DNA of 64,000 bases from the NCBI RefSeq assembly GCF_007993735.1, contig NZ_CP042453.1, positions 992,001 to 1,056,000 of the forward strand, written 5' to 3'. How positions within the stretch are numbered: the stretch's first letter is position 1; each line of letters starts with the position of its first letter. The notes beneath the pieces were generated by a model. That model did no database searches and was not told where the DNA came from. It was given only the letters and a program-made list of their open reading frames with translations. Source of the DNA: Arenimonas daejeonensis. Its GTDB lineage: Bacteria > Pseudomonadota > Gammaproteobacteria > Xanthomonadales > Xanthomonadaceae. Shown piece by piece: positions 9,369-21,068 of the stretch. A program made the translations under genes and the position numbers.

Positions 9369-12300
9369 TCAGCCCCGCTTCTCCCCACGCGTAAACCGCC
9401 GCGTGAACGTCTCCATCGCCGCGAAGGCCGCCGGGATCACCACCAGGCTCAGTACGGTCGAGGTGATCAGGCCGCCGATCACGGCCACGGCCATCGGCTG
9501 ACGGAAGGCGGCGTCGGCGCCGAAACCCAGGGCGATCGGCAGCATGCCGGCGCTCATCGCGATCGAGGTCATCACCACCGGGCGGGCGCGTTTGTGGCAG
9601 GCGTCCATAAGGGCGTCGTGCATGTCCATGCCCTTCTCGTCCTCGGCGATCACCGCGTAGTCCACCAGCAGGATCGAGTTCTTGGTGGCGATGCCGATCA
9701 GCATCAGCAGGCCGATCAGCGCCGGCAGCGACAGTAGGGTGCCGGTGAGGAACATCAGGCCGAAGGCGCCGCCGGCCGACAGCGGCACCGCCATCAGGAT
9801 GATCAGCGGGTGGCTGGCGTGGTTGAACAGCAGCAACAGCACCGCGTACACGCAGAACAGGCCGGCCGCCATCGCCAGCGCGAAGCCGACGAACAGTTCG
9901 ACGAAGATCTCGGCGTCGCCGTAGGGCTGGGTGCGCACGCCGGGCGGCAGGTTCTTCAGCGTCGGCAACTCGTTCACCTCGTTCATCACGTCGCCCAGCG
10001 GGCGGCCGCTGAGTTCGGCGGTGAAGGTGATCTGGCGGGCGCGGCCCAGGCGGTTGATCACCGACGGTCCGCTGCCGGTGCGGATGTCCGCCACGGCCGA
10101 CAGCGGCACGGTGCCGCCCTTGTTGCTGGGCACGCGCATCAACGACAGCAGCGCCTCGTCCGACAGCGAGTCCTCGGCCATGCGCACGCGGATCGGGATC
10201 TGGCGGTCGGCCAGGTTCAGCTTGGCCAGGCGCTGGCGGTAGTCGCCGCTGGTGGCGATGCGCGCGGCTTCGGCGATGTCCATCGTCGACACGCCCAGGT
10301 CGGCGGCGCGGCGCGCGTCCGGCACGATCACCAGCTCGGGCCGCAGCAGCGAGGCGGTGGAACTGATCGTGCCCAGGCCTGGATGCCGCGCAGCTCGCGG
10401 TCCAGCGACTGCGCCGCCGAATACAGCGCCTGCGGGTCATTGCCGGCCAGCACCACCTGCATCTGTTCGCCCGGTTCGCTGCTGATGAAACGCTGGCGCA
10501 CGCCGGGGATCACCGCCAGGCGTTCGCGCACCTCGCGCTCCAGTTCCTTCTGCGACCGGTCGCGCCCGTCTTCCAGACCCCAGTCCAGCACCATCACCAC
10601 CTTGCGCACGTCGGCGATGCCGCTGACGTTGGGGTCGCCGAAGTCCACCACGCCGCCGACGGTGGCGTAGGCCTGCTTCAGTTCCGGGATGTCCGACAGC
10701 AGCTTGCGCGCGCGTTCGGCCACGTCCACGGTCTGCTGCAGGCGCGCGCCCGGCGGCAGTTCCAGGCTCAGGTTGCTGCGGCCCAGGTCGGAGCCGGGGA
10801 TGAAGGTCGCCGGAATCATCGCCGCGATGCCCAGCGAACCGACAAACATCAGGAAGGCCGCCAGCAGCGTCAGGAAGCGGTGCGCCAGCGCCCACTCCAC
10901 CCAGCCCAGGTACCAGCGCATCACCGGGCCGTCTTCTTTCTCCGGGTGCGCCTTGGCCTTGAGCTGGTAGGCCGCCATCATCGGCGTCAACAGGCGCGCG
11001 ACCAGCAGCGAGAACAGCACGGCGGTGGCCGCGGTCCAGCCGAATTCCAGGAAGAACTTGCCGGCCACGCCGGGCATGAAGGCCACCGGCACGAACACCG
11101 CCGCCAGCGTCGCCGACGTCGCGATCACCGCCAGGCCGATCTCGTCGGCGGCTTCGGTCGCGGCCTGCTTCGGCGGCTTGCCCATGGCCAGGTGGCGGTC
11201 GATGTTCTCGACCTCGACGATGGCGTCGTCCACCAGGATGCCCACCACCACCGCCAGCGCCAGCAGGGTCACCATGTTCAGGCTGAAACCGAACAGCCAC
11301 ATCACGCCGAAGGTCGGGATGATGGACAGCGGCAGCGCCACCGCCGAGATCCAGGTCGAACGCCAGTCGCGCAGGAAGAACCACACCACGATCACGGCCA
11401 GCAGCGCGCCTTCCCACAGCATGGTCATGGACGAGGTGTAGGAGGCCTGCACTTCCTGCACGGCCGAGAACACCGGGGTGATCTTCACGCCAGGGTGGTC
11501 GGCCTCGAGCTGGCGCACGGCGGCTTCGACGCCGGCGCCGACTTCGATCTCGCTGCTGCCGCGGGTGCGGGTGATGGCGAAGGCCACCACGGGTTTGCCA
11601 TCGAGCAGGGCGACCTGGCGGCGCTCCTCGTGGCCGTCGCTGACGTCGGCCAGGGCCGACAGCGGCACCTGGCGGCCGTCGGCGATGCGGATCGGGAAGG
11701 CGCGCAGGTCCTGGGCGCTGGCGACGGTGCCGACGGCGCGGATCGCCTGTTCGCTGCTGCCCCAGGTGGCGCGGCCGCCGGAACGTTCCAGCTGGCTTTC
11801 CGCCAATTGCTGCGACAACTGCCCGGCGGTGATGCCGTAGGCCTGCAGCACGCCCGGGCGCAGGTCCACCTGCACTTCGCGGTCGATGCCGCCGGCGCGC
11901 GTCACCTGGCCGACGCCGGGCACGCCGAACATCGCCTTGGTGACGTCGTTGTCCACGAACCAGCTCAGCTCGTCCTCCGCCATCGAATCGGCGGCGACCG
12001 CGTAGGTGACCAGGGTGCCGCCGACCACGTCGATCTTGGCGACGATGGGTTCTTCGACATCCTGCGGCAGGTCGGTGCGCACGCGCGTGACGGCGTCGCG
12101 CACCTCGTCCAGCGCTTCGTTCAGGTCCTTGCCGATCCGGAATTCGACGAAGGTGGTGGAACGGCCCTCGACCACGGTGGACACCAGGTTCTTGATGCCC
12201 GGCAGGGTGGCGATGGAATCCTCGACCTTGCGGGTGACCTCGGTCTCGAGCTGGGCCGGCGTCGCCGACGGCTGCGCCACGGTGACGGTGATGCCCGGGA

Positions 12301-12424
12301 AGGCGATGTCGGGGAAACGCGACACCGCCAGCTGCTGGAAGCCGACCAGGCCGACGATGCCCAGCAGGATGAACAGCAGGATCGCCGGCAGCGGCCGGTT
12401 GATGGACCACGCGGAAAAATTCAT
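9369..12424 (-). CDS. RND efflux pump inner-membrane transporter, frameshifted
   Basis: About 1,018 residues, the usual size for RND permeases. It starts with MNFSAWSINRPLPAILLFIL and contains the proton-relay Asp pair in VVVGILVDDAIVEVEN (TM4) and the conserved Lys in LMLIGIATKNSILLVDYA (TM10). Two large periplasmic loops are present. The frame breaks near 10382, where one C missing from a CCCAGG context would join the halves. The adaptor gene lies upstream, 4 nt from the start of this gene. No outer-membrane channel is adjacent, so the pump probably uses TolC; a tolC-like gene is at 25579. Substrates cannot be told from sequence; the family mainly expels hydrophobic drugs and detergents. 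Confidence 0.88.
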
Positions 12425-12428
12425 GCGC

Positions 12429-13501
12429 TCAGCCCGCGTCGCCGGCCGGGACCACGCGCACGCGGTCGCCGTCGGTGAGGAAACCCGCGCCCTGCGTCAC
12501 GACCTGGTCGTCGTCCTGCAGGCCGTCGCGGATCTCGACCACGCCGCCGCCGCGCGCGCCGGTCTGGACCCGCCGCTGCGCCACGATGTCGCCGGCGCCC
12601 AGCACGAACACGTAACGGTGGCCGTCGCGTTCGACCACGGCCTGTTCGGGCACCGTGCGCGCGCTGCGTTCGCCCAGCACCAGGTCGCCCTGCGCGTACA
12701 TGCCGGCGCGCAGCGCGCCGGGGTCGGGCAAGTCGGCGTAAACGGTGCCGGTGCGGCTGGTGGCATCCAGCGACGGCGACACTGCGCGCACGGTGCCCAT
12801 CACCGGCGAACCGTCGGGGCCCTGCAGCTGCACCGGCATGCCGGCTTCGACACGGATCAGGTCGGCCTCGGGCAGTTCGGCGCGCCATTCCAGCCGGCCC
12901 TTGCGGATCAGGCGCAGCATCTCGACCGCGGTCTGGACCACCTGGCCGGGCTGCACGTGCCGCGCCGAGATCACGCCGTCGTCGGGCGCGCGCAGGGTGG
13001 CGAAACCCAGGCGCAGCCGCGCGTTCTCCAACTGCGCCTGCGCGGTGTTCCGCTGGGCCTGGGCGGTGAGTTCGCCGGCGATCAGCTGGTCGGCTTCGCT
13101 GGCGGCGACCAGTTGTTCGCGTTTCAGGCGCTCGCCGCGGGCGCGTTGGCGGCCGCCACGGTGAGATTGGCCTCGGCCTGGGCCAGGGCCGCTTCGGCCT
13201 GGCGCAGTTCCATCTTCAACGCACGCGTATCGAGCACAAGCAGCGGCTGGCCCGCTTTCACTTCGTCGCCGACTTCGACCAGCACCTCGGCCACGCGCTG
13301 GCCGTTGAGTTCGACGCCCAGGCTCATTTCTTCCCAGGCCGCGACCGACCCGGAAGCGGTGATGCGCTGGGGCAACGCCTGCTGCACCGGCGCGGCGACG
13401 CTGACGGTGAGGCTGGGTGTGTTTTCGGGGACGGGGGCGTCGCCGGAGCAGGCGACAAGAAGCAGCAGCAGCGGGGCCAGGAAGACGCGGAAACGGGGCA
13501 T
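12429..13501 (-). CDS. RND efflux periplasmic adaptor (membrane fusion protein), lipoprotein, frameshifted
   Basis: About 357 residues. The N-terminus carries a lipobox (LLLLLVACSG). A biotinyl-lipoyl half-motif (VEVGDEVKAGQPLLVLDTRA), an Ala/Glu-rich coiled-coil hairpin, and the second half (LRAPDDGVISARHVQPGQVV) follow, then beta-barrel and membrane-proximal domains. One indel near 13140, in a GC dinucleotide/C-run context, shifts the frame inside the hairpin. It precedes the RND permease in transcription order and bridges it to an outer-membrane channel. No regulator gene is adjacent. Confidence 0.86.
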
Positions 13502-13626
13502 TTGGGGGTTCGCCGTGGGGTGCGAGGCGGCGATTGTCTCAAAGCACGGCCGTCATGGGTGCGCGCGTGCCACTGTCCGGTGGGCTAGGCTTAAGCCGTT
13601 CTTCACGGCGCTGCCCGGAGATCCTT

Positions 13627-14830
13627 GTGACCGAAGTCGCCCCATCCCCCCAATCTCGCCAAGCGCGTCGCCGCGCTCGACACCCAGTCCGCATTGGAAC
13701 ACCTGCACGACGTGCCGCCGGCCGAAGTGGCCGTGCTGCTGGCGGGCATGGCGCCGGCGCGCGCCAACATCCTGCTGGCGGCGATGGCGCCCGAACAGCG
13801 CGCCCGCATCATGGCCGCGGCGCCGGCCGGCACCGACTGGCACGACGGCCAGCGTTACGAAGAGGGCAGCGTCGGTCGCCTGCTGGAGGATCCGCCGGCG
13901 GTGTTCCCGCTCGCGACCACGGTGACCGAAGCGGTGGAAGCCCTGCGCGAAGTGGTGAAGCAGCGCCTGGTCACCTACCTGTGGGTGGTGGACGCGGAGC
14001 AGAAGCTGCAGGGCGTGGTGGCTTTCCGCGACCTGCTGTACGCCGAACGCGAACGCCGGCTCGAAGAGATCATGATCCGCTCGCCCTTCTGCCTGCGCCC
14101 GAACACCACCCTGGTGGACGCGATGCGCGAAGTGGTGACGCGCCACTACCCGGTGTATCCGGTGTGCGAGGACGATGGCCGGCTGGTGGGCCAGGTGCGC
14201 GGGCAGGTGCTGTTCGAACAGCAGGCCTTCGAGATCTCGGCGCAGGCCGGCTCGATGGTCGGTGTCGAGAAAGAAGAGCGGTTGGCCACGCCGCTGTGGC
14301 GGAGTTTCCGGTTCCGCAATCCCTGGCTGCTGGTCAACCTGTTGACGGTGTTCGTGGCGGCGGCAGTGGTGGGGTATTTCGAGGACACCATCAACCGCGT
14401 GGTGGTGCTGGCGGTATTCCTGCCGGTGCTGGGCGGGCAGAGCGGCAACCTGGGCTGCCAGGCGCTGGCGGTGATGCTGCGTGGCATGACCCTGGGCGAA
14501 CTGCGGGCGACGAAGATCGCCGCCATCGTCAGCAAGGAAGGTCTGCTGGGTCTGCTCAACGGGCTGGTCACCGGTGCGATCGCCGGTGCGGCCATGTATT
14601 TCGTGGTGACCCGCGGCGGCGGCGAGGACGGCCTGATGCTGGGCCTGATCACGATGGGCGCGATGGCCATCAGCTGCATGTGCGCGGGCCTGGCGGGCGC
14701 CACCATTCCCCTCATCCTCAAGCGCCTGGGCGCCGATCCGGCCACGGCGTCGAGCATCTTCCTGACCACGCTGACGGACGTGGTCAGCATGGGCAGTTTC
14801 CTGGGCCTGGTGACTTGGCTGGTGCTCTGA
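13627..14830 (+). CDS. mgtE: MgtE-type magnesium channel, N-terminal frameshift
   Basis: About 400 residues. A short MgtE N domain (HLHDVPPAEVAVLLAGMAPA) is followed by two CBS domains (for example QRLVTYLWVVDAEQ and VVTRHYPVYPVCEDDG) and five membrane helices beginning FRNPWLLVNLLTVFVAAAVV. The pore-lining GGQSGNLGCQA motif is present. MgtE is a gated Mg2+ channel whose N and CBS domains close it when cytosolic Mg2+ is high. GTG 13627 gives a natural N-terminus if one C is removed from the six-C run at 13646-13651; otherwise translation could start at 13694 with a shortened N domain. A strong terminator follows at 14923. Confidence 0.88.
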
Positions 14831-14922
14831 TTCCTGTACCCGACGGTACATGTTGCAGTGCAACGTGCATGCGTTCCGGAGCCGGGCCACGATGCCAGCG
14901 CTTCCGACGTGGGGAGGGGCTG

Positions 14923-14962
14923 AAAGCCCGCAGCTGCATCGCGCTGCGGGCTTTCTTTTTTT
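14923..14962 (+). terminator. Rho-independent terminator after mgtE
   Basis: A 12-bp perfect stem (14923-14934 with 14943-14954, core AGCCCGCAGC) with an 8-nt loop is followed directly by a run of seven T within TTTCTTTTTTT. It lies between mgtE and glnE, both on the plus strand, so it probably ends the mgtE transcript. Confidence 0.85.
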
Positions 14963-14993
14963 CCGCGCCCGGCGCGCGTGACAGAATCCGGCC

Positions 14994-17781
14994 ATGCCCG
15001 ATTCGCCTTCGCTCGATTCCACTTCATCCCTCTTGGTCGAGCGCGCCCTGGCGCGCCTGGCCGAACGTGCGCCCGACGCGCTGATCAATCCCGCACGACG
15101 TGCCGCGCTGGCGAAACTGGCGCTGTGCAGCGACTTCGCCATCGACACCCTGTGCCGGCAGCCCGAGCTGCTGGACACGCTGGACGATGCGCCCGCGGCG
15201 CTGTTGCTGGAGCCCGGCCAGGAAGCCGACTGGCCGGCGCGCCTGCGGCGCTGGCGCACCGGCGAATCCACCCGGCTGGTCTGGCGCGACCTGCGCGGAC
15301 TGGACGACGTGGATGCCACGCTGGCCGGCAGCAGCCGCATCGCCGACCGGGCGCTGCAGGCGGGCGTGGCGGCGCTGTCGGCGTCGCTGGCCGCAACCCA
15401 TGGCGTGGTGCGCGATGCCGCGGGTGCGCCGCAGTCGCTGGTGGTGTTCGGGCTGGGCAAGCTGGGCGGCGACGAACTCAATTTCAGTTCCGACGTGGAC
15501 CTGGTCTATGCCTTTCCCGAACACGGTGAAAGCGACGGCGCCCGCGCGCTGGACGCCGAGGCCTGGTTCACGCGCCTGGGCCAGCGCCTGGCGCAGTTGC
15601 TGGGCGACGTCACCGCCGACGGGTTCTGCCACCGCGTGGACCTGCGCCTGCGGCCCTTCGGCGCCAGTGGCCGGCTGGCGCTGAGTTTCGGCGCGATGGA
15701 GCAGTACTACCAGCGCGAGGGCCGCGACTGGGAGCGCTACGCCTGGATCAAGGCGCGGCCGGTGGCGGGTGATATCGTTGCCGGTGAACGCCTGCTGGAG
15801 ACGCTGCGGCCCTTCGTTTACCGGCGTTATCTCGACTACAGCGCGCTCGACGGCCTGCGCGAGATGAAGGCGCTGATCGCCGCCGAAGTGCAGCGGCGCG
15901 AACTGGCCGAGGACCTGAAGCTCGGGCCGGGCGGCATCCGCGAGGTGGAATTCCTGGTGCAGGCGCTGCAGCTGATCCGTGGCGGCCGCGAACCGGCGCT
16001 GCGCAACCGCTCGCTGCTGGCGGCCTTGTCGGCGCTGGCGGCCGCGGGGCATGTGGCGCCGGCGACGGCGGACCGGCTGGCGGCGGCCTACCGCTTCCTG
16101 CGCCGGCTGGAGAACCGCGTGCAGATGCTGGGCGACCAGCAGGTGCACGCGCTGCCCGAAGATCCGGTGGCGCGCCATCGCATCGCGCGTGCGCTCGACT
16201 TCGACGACGCCGCGGCGATGTTGGCCGAACTCGATGACCATCGCAGCGTGGTCGCGGAAGAATTTTCGGGCCTGCTCGAAGCGCGCCGGCGCCGGCGTGC
16301 GCAGCCCGGCGCGATCGAGCAGTACTGGCGCGCGCTGCCCGACGGCGGCGACGCCGCGGTGCTGACCGAAGCCGGTTTCGCCGATGCCGCGGCGCAGGAC
16401 GCGGCGCTGCGCGATTTCGCCCGCACGCCGGCGGTGCGCGCGCTGTCCACCCGTGGCCGCCAGCGCCTGGACAACGTGCTGCCGCAGCTGCTCGACGCCG
16501 CCGCGCGCAGCGAAGCGCCGGACGCATCATTGCCGCGCGGCCTGGCCCTGCTGCAGGCGATCACGCGGCGCACCAGTTACCTCGCCCTGCTGGAAGAACA
16601 GCCGGCGGCGCTGGCGCGCCTGGCCGACGTCACCGCCCGCAGCGCGCTGCTGTCCGAACGGCTGGCGGCGCATCCGCTGCTGCTGGACGAACTGCTGGAT
16701 TCGCGCGCGGCTGGCCCGGTGCCGGAAGAAGCCGATTTCCCGGCGCTGGTGGCCGAAGCGATGGCGCCGCTGCCGCCCGGCGACACCGAGGCCGCGCTGA
16801 ACGCACTGAACGAACTGCGCCAGGCCATCGCCTTCCGCATCGCGCTGGCGACCCTGGGACAGCGTCTGCCGGCGGTGGATGCGGCGCGGCGGCTGGCGGC
16901 GCTGGCGCAAGCGCTGCTGGCGGCGGCGCTGCAGGTGGCGGAAGCCGACGTGGTGGCGGCGCACGGCCGCGTGCCCGGCGCCGGCCTGGCGGTGCTGGGT
17001 TACGGCAGCCTGGGCGGGCATGAGCTGGGGTTCGGGTCGGACCTGACCTGGTGTTCCTGCACGATGCCGCGACCGACGCCGTTTCCGACGGCGCCCGCCC
17101 GCTGGACGCCGGGCGATATTTCGCGCGCCTGGCGCAGCGCCTGGTCAGCCTGCTGGGCACGGTGACCGGCGCCGGAAAACTCTACGAGATCGACGTGCGC
17201 CTGCGCCCCGACGGTGCGAAAGGCATGCTGGTGTCGAGCCTGGAAAGTTTCGCCGACTACCAGCGCCACCGCGCCTGGACCTGGGAACGCCAGGCCCTGG
17301 TGCGCGCGCGGCCGATCGCCGGTGCGCCGGCCGTGGCCGACGCGTTCGAGAAGATCCGCGCGGAAACACTGGGCCAGGCGCGCGACGTCGCCACGCTGCG
17401 CGAGGACGTGCAGGCAATGCGCCGGCGCATGCGTGGCGAACTCGATCGCAGCAACGCGCTGCGTTTCGACCTCAAGCAGGGCGAGGGTGGCCTGGTGGAC
17501 CTGGAGTTCCTGCTGCAGGCGCAGGTGCTGCAGCATGCGGCCGCCGAACCGGCGCTGCGGGAGCCACGCGATACGCCAGCCCTGCTGCACGTACTGGTGG
17601 CGACCGGCGTGATGCCTGCGGACACCGTCGAAGCCCTGGCGCAGGCGCACACACTCATGTTGGGCCTGGGCCTGACTGCACCCTCGACCAGCGCCCGCGG
17701 CTGGTGCCGCCCGATCCCGCGCTGGATGCCGCTCGCGCTGTCGTGCGGGACGCCTGCGCTGGGGCGGAACTGAATTTCTGA
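14994..17781 (+). CDS. glnE: Bifunctional glutamine synthetase adenylyltransferase/deadenylase, two frameshifts
   Basis: About 929 residues after correction, matching the family length. GlnE adds and removes AMP on glutamine synthetase in response to nitrogen status. The N-terminal nucleotidyltransferase has [18 protein letters not shown]; the C-terminal one starts [15 protein letters not shown]. The first indel, near 17047, falls inside the second catalytic motif: restoring one G (CCTGACC to CCTGGACC) recreates SDLDLVFLHD. The second, near 17675, is the same kind of loss (CCTGACT to CCTGGACT) and restores a natural C-terminus ending at TGA 17779-17781. The stop is 4 nt from that of the convergent downstream gene. 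Identity is secure. Confidence 0.93.
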
Positions 17782-17785
17782 CGCG

Positions 17786-18737
17786 CTAGAACCCGAGGCG
17801 GTCGAGCACGAGCATGGCGACGCGCGATGTCTCACGCAGCGGGGCGGCAGTGTAGGGCTCGGGATGCCGACCCTGGGCGCGGATGCGTCCTCGGCGCAGC
17901 ATATTGTCCAGGTAGGCGCGCACGCGGCCCGTCGCACGGCCGGGTTCGGCCACGTACACGGGCGCGGCGGTGGCGCAGGCTTCCGACACCATGTTCACCG
18001 AGTCGGGTGAAACCACGAACCGGTCGGCCCAGGCCAGCGCACCGGCGTAGGGATTGGCGCCGTCGCTGTCGTCGAACCAGCGCAGGCCGGGCGTATCGGC
18101 CCAGTAACTGCGTGCCAGCCGGGCGATCAGCGCCGGCGTGCGGCGCGAGCCCAGCACGATCAGGCTGCCGCCTTCGGTCGCCAGCCAGTGTTCGAGCTTG
18201 GCCGCCATCACCTCGAAGGCGCCGCGGTCGAAACGCACCGCCGATGTGCGCCCGCCCAGCAGCACCACGGTGCGCGGCGACGGCAGGTTGGCGAAATGGG
18301 CGTACTGCGCGCGCGCGGAATCGAGCCAGGCGCCGTCCACCGGATGCAGGCTGCCGCAGAGCGTGATCACGTTCGGCCCGCTCAGGCCGTCGTGTTCGGG
18401 CGCGACCACCAGGTCCCAGTGCCCGGTGTCCAGGCGTGGGTGCAGCACCTGCACCACGCGCGTGCCCCGGTCGCGCAGCAGTCGCGTGGCCAGGGCGGCG
18501 CGGCGACCGCAGCCCACGGCCAGCGCCGGCGGCGATGCCAGGGCGGCTTCGAAATCGGGACCAAATGCGGACCCGGCACCCGGCAGCCGGCGTGGCGCCA
18601 GCCACGACCAGGGGGGCACGCACCTGCAGCGGCCATTCGTGAACCTGCGGCGCCAGCGCGGCAGCCAGTGCCAGCACCTGCTGACGATGGCCGGCGGCAC
18701 CGTCGTGCAGGGCCCAGCAGGAAGAGGGATCGTTCAT
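17786..18737 (-). CDS. ELM1/DUF1022-like protein (glycosyltransferase-like fold), frameshifted
   Basis: About 317 residues. The start at 18737 gives MNDPSSCWALHDGAAGHRQQ, matching the N-terminal W-x-L-x-D-G-x-x-G-H-x-x-Q pattern of ELM1-like proteins. Later blocks are LGGRTSAVRF, LIVLGSRRTP and RFVVSPDSVNMVSEACAT, the last resembling a nucleotide-sugar binding site. One extra C near 18613 (C run before TGG) breaks the frame. The family is found in Proteobacteria, often near LPS genes, and a GT-B fold is presumed; no substrate is established. It ends convergent to glnE. Functional assignment is weak, family recognition moderate. Confidence 0.68.
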
Positions 18738-18792
18738 TCCGGCAAGGGTAGCCGGAACCGCGGCGGCCGGGCGAGGCCGCCGCGGCGAAACA

Positions 18793-19563
18793 TCAATCGC
18801 CGACGAACCGCGTGCCGAAGTAGATCTGGGCGTCATCCACCAGCTGTGCCTGGCCACTGATGCCCAGGTGGATGGTGATCGGGCGGCTGAAGAAACGCCG
18901 GGCCTGCGCCGGGGTCAGGCCATGGGTGGACACCAGGCTGGACAGGCTGACCAGGCTGCCGATGCACATGCGGGCGCCGGTGATGACCTCGAATTCGTAT
19001 TCGCCGGGGTCCCGGCTGCCCGCCTTGTAGATCGCCGTCAGCGGCAGCTCCATCTCACCGCCATAGGGCAGGCCGGTGCCCGGGTTCAGCAGGCCGGGCT
19101 CGTCCAGCACTTCGCTCTCGATCCGGTAGACGGGCTGGGCGCGCAGGGTGAAGTTCTGCGTGCTGCCGGTGTTGTTGCTGGCGGAGTAATAGACGATCGG
19201 CGTCTGCCAGTGGCAGAGCAGGGACCGGCTGGAGCGAGCCGGCAGGGTGATGCTGTCGATGTCGGGCACGTCGAACGCGGTCTGGCCGGGGCCGCCGACA
19301 GCGGCACGCAGCTTTCGTCCGGCGGGTCGCCGGGGCCGGCGTGCAGTCGATGGCGAGCCGGATCGATCCGGCCAGCACGCCCAGCCACTTGACGTTGCGG
19401 CCGAAGGAGTCCGCGTCGCCGACTTCGTCGGCGGTGACCGCGGCGGCTGCCATGGCCTTCGACGCGGCGGCAGCAGCACCTCGGCGTGGGACGGCGGTTT
19501 TGCATGGGCGGTTCCGGCCAGGCAGGACAGGATCAGCAGCGACAACAGTGAACGATGCGGCAT
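18793..19563 (-). CDS. Secreted protein of unknown function, at least two frameshifts
   Basis: About 255 residues. A clear signal peptide (LLSLLILSCLAGTAHA) is followed, in another frame, by AVTADEVGDADSFGRNVKWL and an Ala/Pro/Cys segment, then a long C-terminal domain (for example SITLPARSSRSLLCHWQTPI) with Cys residues and beta-rich composition. Frame changes lie near 19465 and in 19290-19330; the exact bases are unclear and a third is possible. I recognise no known domain. The neighbouring genes do not suggest a pathway. An exported structural or surface protein is the most that can be said. Confidence 0.55.
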   Translation of the reverse strand: MPHRSLLSLLILSCLAGTAHAKPPSHAEVLLPPRRRPWQPPRSPPTKSATRTPSAATSSGWACWPDRSGSPSTARRPRRPAGRKLRAAVGGPGQTAFDVPDIDSITLPARSSRSLLCHWQTPIVYYSASNNTGSTQNFTLRAQPVYRIESEVLDEPGLLNPGTGLPYGGEMELPLTAIYKAGSRDPGEYEFEVITGARMCIGSLVSLSSLVSTHGLTPAQARRFFSRPITIHLGISGQAQLVDDAQIYFGTRFVGD

Positions 19564-19736
19564 GGGGACTCTCCAGGAGGGGCTCGCACACCGGGTGGTG
19601 CCGCGAGGGCCGCGCCGGCGGGGGCTGGTGCGGACACATCAGGGAACACGGGATTCAGGGTGGAATCCGGTCGTGCCACCCCGGCGCGATGGCGTGCGCG
19701 GGTGTAAAATGCCGGCCGACCCCGAGGAATCCCGCC

Positions 19737-19940
19737 ATGTCGCGAACCGACACCGCCACCGGCCGCGCGCCCGCCAATGCCGAACGCCGCTACGAGGTCC
19801 GCCGCGCCGACCTGCCGCTGTCCTGCCCGACGCCGGCAATGGCGCTGTGGAATTCCCATCCGCGCGTTTACCTGCCGGTCGAGGCGACGGGCAGTGCCGT
19901 CTGCCCGTACTGCGGCGCGAACTTCGTCCTGAAGGACTGA
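19737..19940 (+). CDS. Small zinc-finger domain protein (zf-CHCC/NDUFS6-like)
   Basis: Intact 67-residue protein with a CGAGGA-like ribosome site upstream. It holds one presumed zinc site: LSCPTPAMALWNSHPRVYLP supplies Cys and His, and AVCPYCGANFVL supplies a CxxC pair. This is the layout of the zf-CHCC family. In many xanthomonads and related bacteria such a gene stands in front of LPS-assembly genes. Its molecular role is unknown. The next gene starts 17 nt later, so it probably heads the glycosyltransferase/O-antigen ligase/acyltransferase operon. Confidence 0.75.
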   Translation: MSRTDTATGRAPANAERRYEVRRADLPLSCPTPAMALWNSHPRVYLPVEATGSAVCPYCGANFVLKD

Positions 19941-19957
19941 GTGGCGGGGGCCCGGCC

Positions 19958-21068
19958 TTGCGCCGCCTGACGGTCGTCCAGCTGCTGCCCGCGCTGCACA
20001 GCGGCGGGGTTGAACGGTCCACGCTGGAAATCGCCGCGGCGCTGGTGGCCGCCGGGCACCGTTCGGTCGTGATCTCAGCGGGCGGGCGCTTGGTGCAGCC
20101 GCTGCTGGGCGGCGGCAGCGAACACATCACCCTTGACGTGGGCCGCAAGTCTTTGCGCGCCTTCGCGACCATGCGCCGCCTGCGCGCCGAGCTGGCGGCG
20201 CTGCAACCCGACATCGTGCATGCGCGTTCGCGCCTGCCGGCCTGGCTGGGCTGGTTCGCACTGCGTGGCCTTCCGGCGCCGCGGCCGCATTTCGTCACCA
20301 CCGTGCATGGCATGAATTCGCCCGGCCGCTACAGCGGCGTGATGCTGCGCGGCGAGCGGGTGATCTGCGTGTCCGACAGCGTGCGCGAGTACGTGACGCG
20401 GCACTGGCCGCAGACCGATCCGCAGCGGCTGTGCGTGATCCCGCGCGGGCTGGATCCGGCGGAGTTCCCGCGCGGTTTCCAGGCCTCGGAATCGTGGCGC
20501 CAGGCGTTCGCGGCCGACCTGCCGGAATTGCAGGGCGGCCGCCTGCTGCTGCTGCCCGGCCGCGGCACCCGCCTGAAAGGCCACCACGAAGCGATCCGCC
20601 TGCTGGCCGCGCTGCGCGCCACCGGCGAAGACGCGCGACTGTGGCTGCTGGGCACGCGCGAACCGGGGCGCGAGCAGTATGTCGCCGAGCTCGAGGCGCT
20701 GGCCGGGACCCCTGGGCGTGCGCGCGGTGATGGCGATCAGCGCGCCACGCACCGACGTGCGCGAGGCCTACGCCGTCGCCGACCTCGTGCTGCAGCTGTC
20801 GAACAAACCCGAAGCCTTCGGCCGCACGGTACTGGAGGCGTTGTCGGTGGGCCGGCCGGTGCTGGGCTGGGACCACGGCGGCGTCGGCGACCTGCTGCGC
20901 CGCCTGTATCCCGCCGGTGCGGTGCCGCTGGGCGAACCCGATGCCCTGACCGGCGCGGCGCATGCGCTGCTGGCCGCACCGCCGCCGATGCCGGTTACCA
21001 TCCCGTTTACCCTGGCGGCCATGCAGTCCGCCACGCTGGATGTCTATGAACGCCTCGCCGCCGACTGA
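19958..21068 (+). CDS. Family 4 glycosyltransferase (LPS), frameshifted
   Basis: About 370 residues, most likely starting at TTG 19958. The N-terminal donor-fold start VVQLLPALHSGGVERSTLEI and the C-terminal nucleotide-sugar motif EAFGRTVLEALSVGRPVLGW are typical of GT4 enzymes. An extra C at about 20711 (CCCCTGGG instead of CCCTGGG) shifts the frame; correcting it gives AGTLGVRAVMAIS. The gene overlaps the start of the O-antigen ligase by 23 nt. It should add a sugar to the LPS core or a related cell-surface glycan; the linkage is unknown. Confidence 0.83.
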
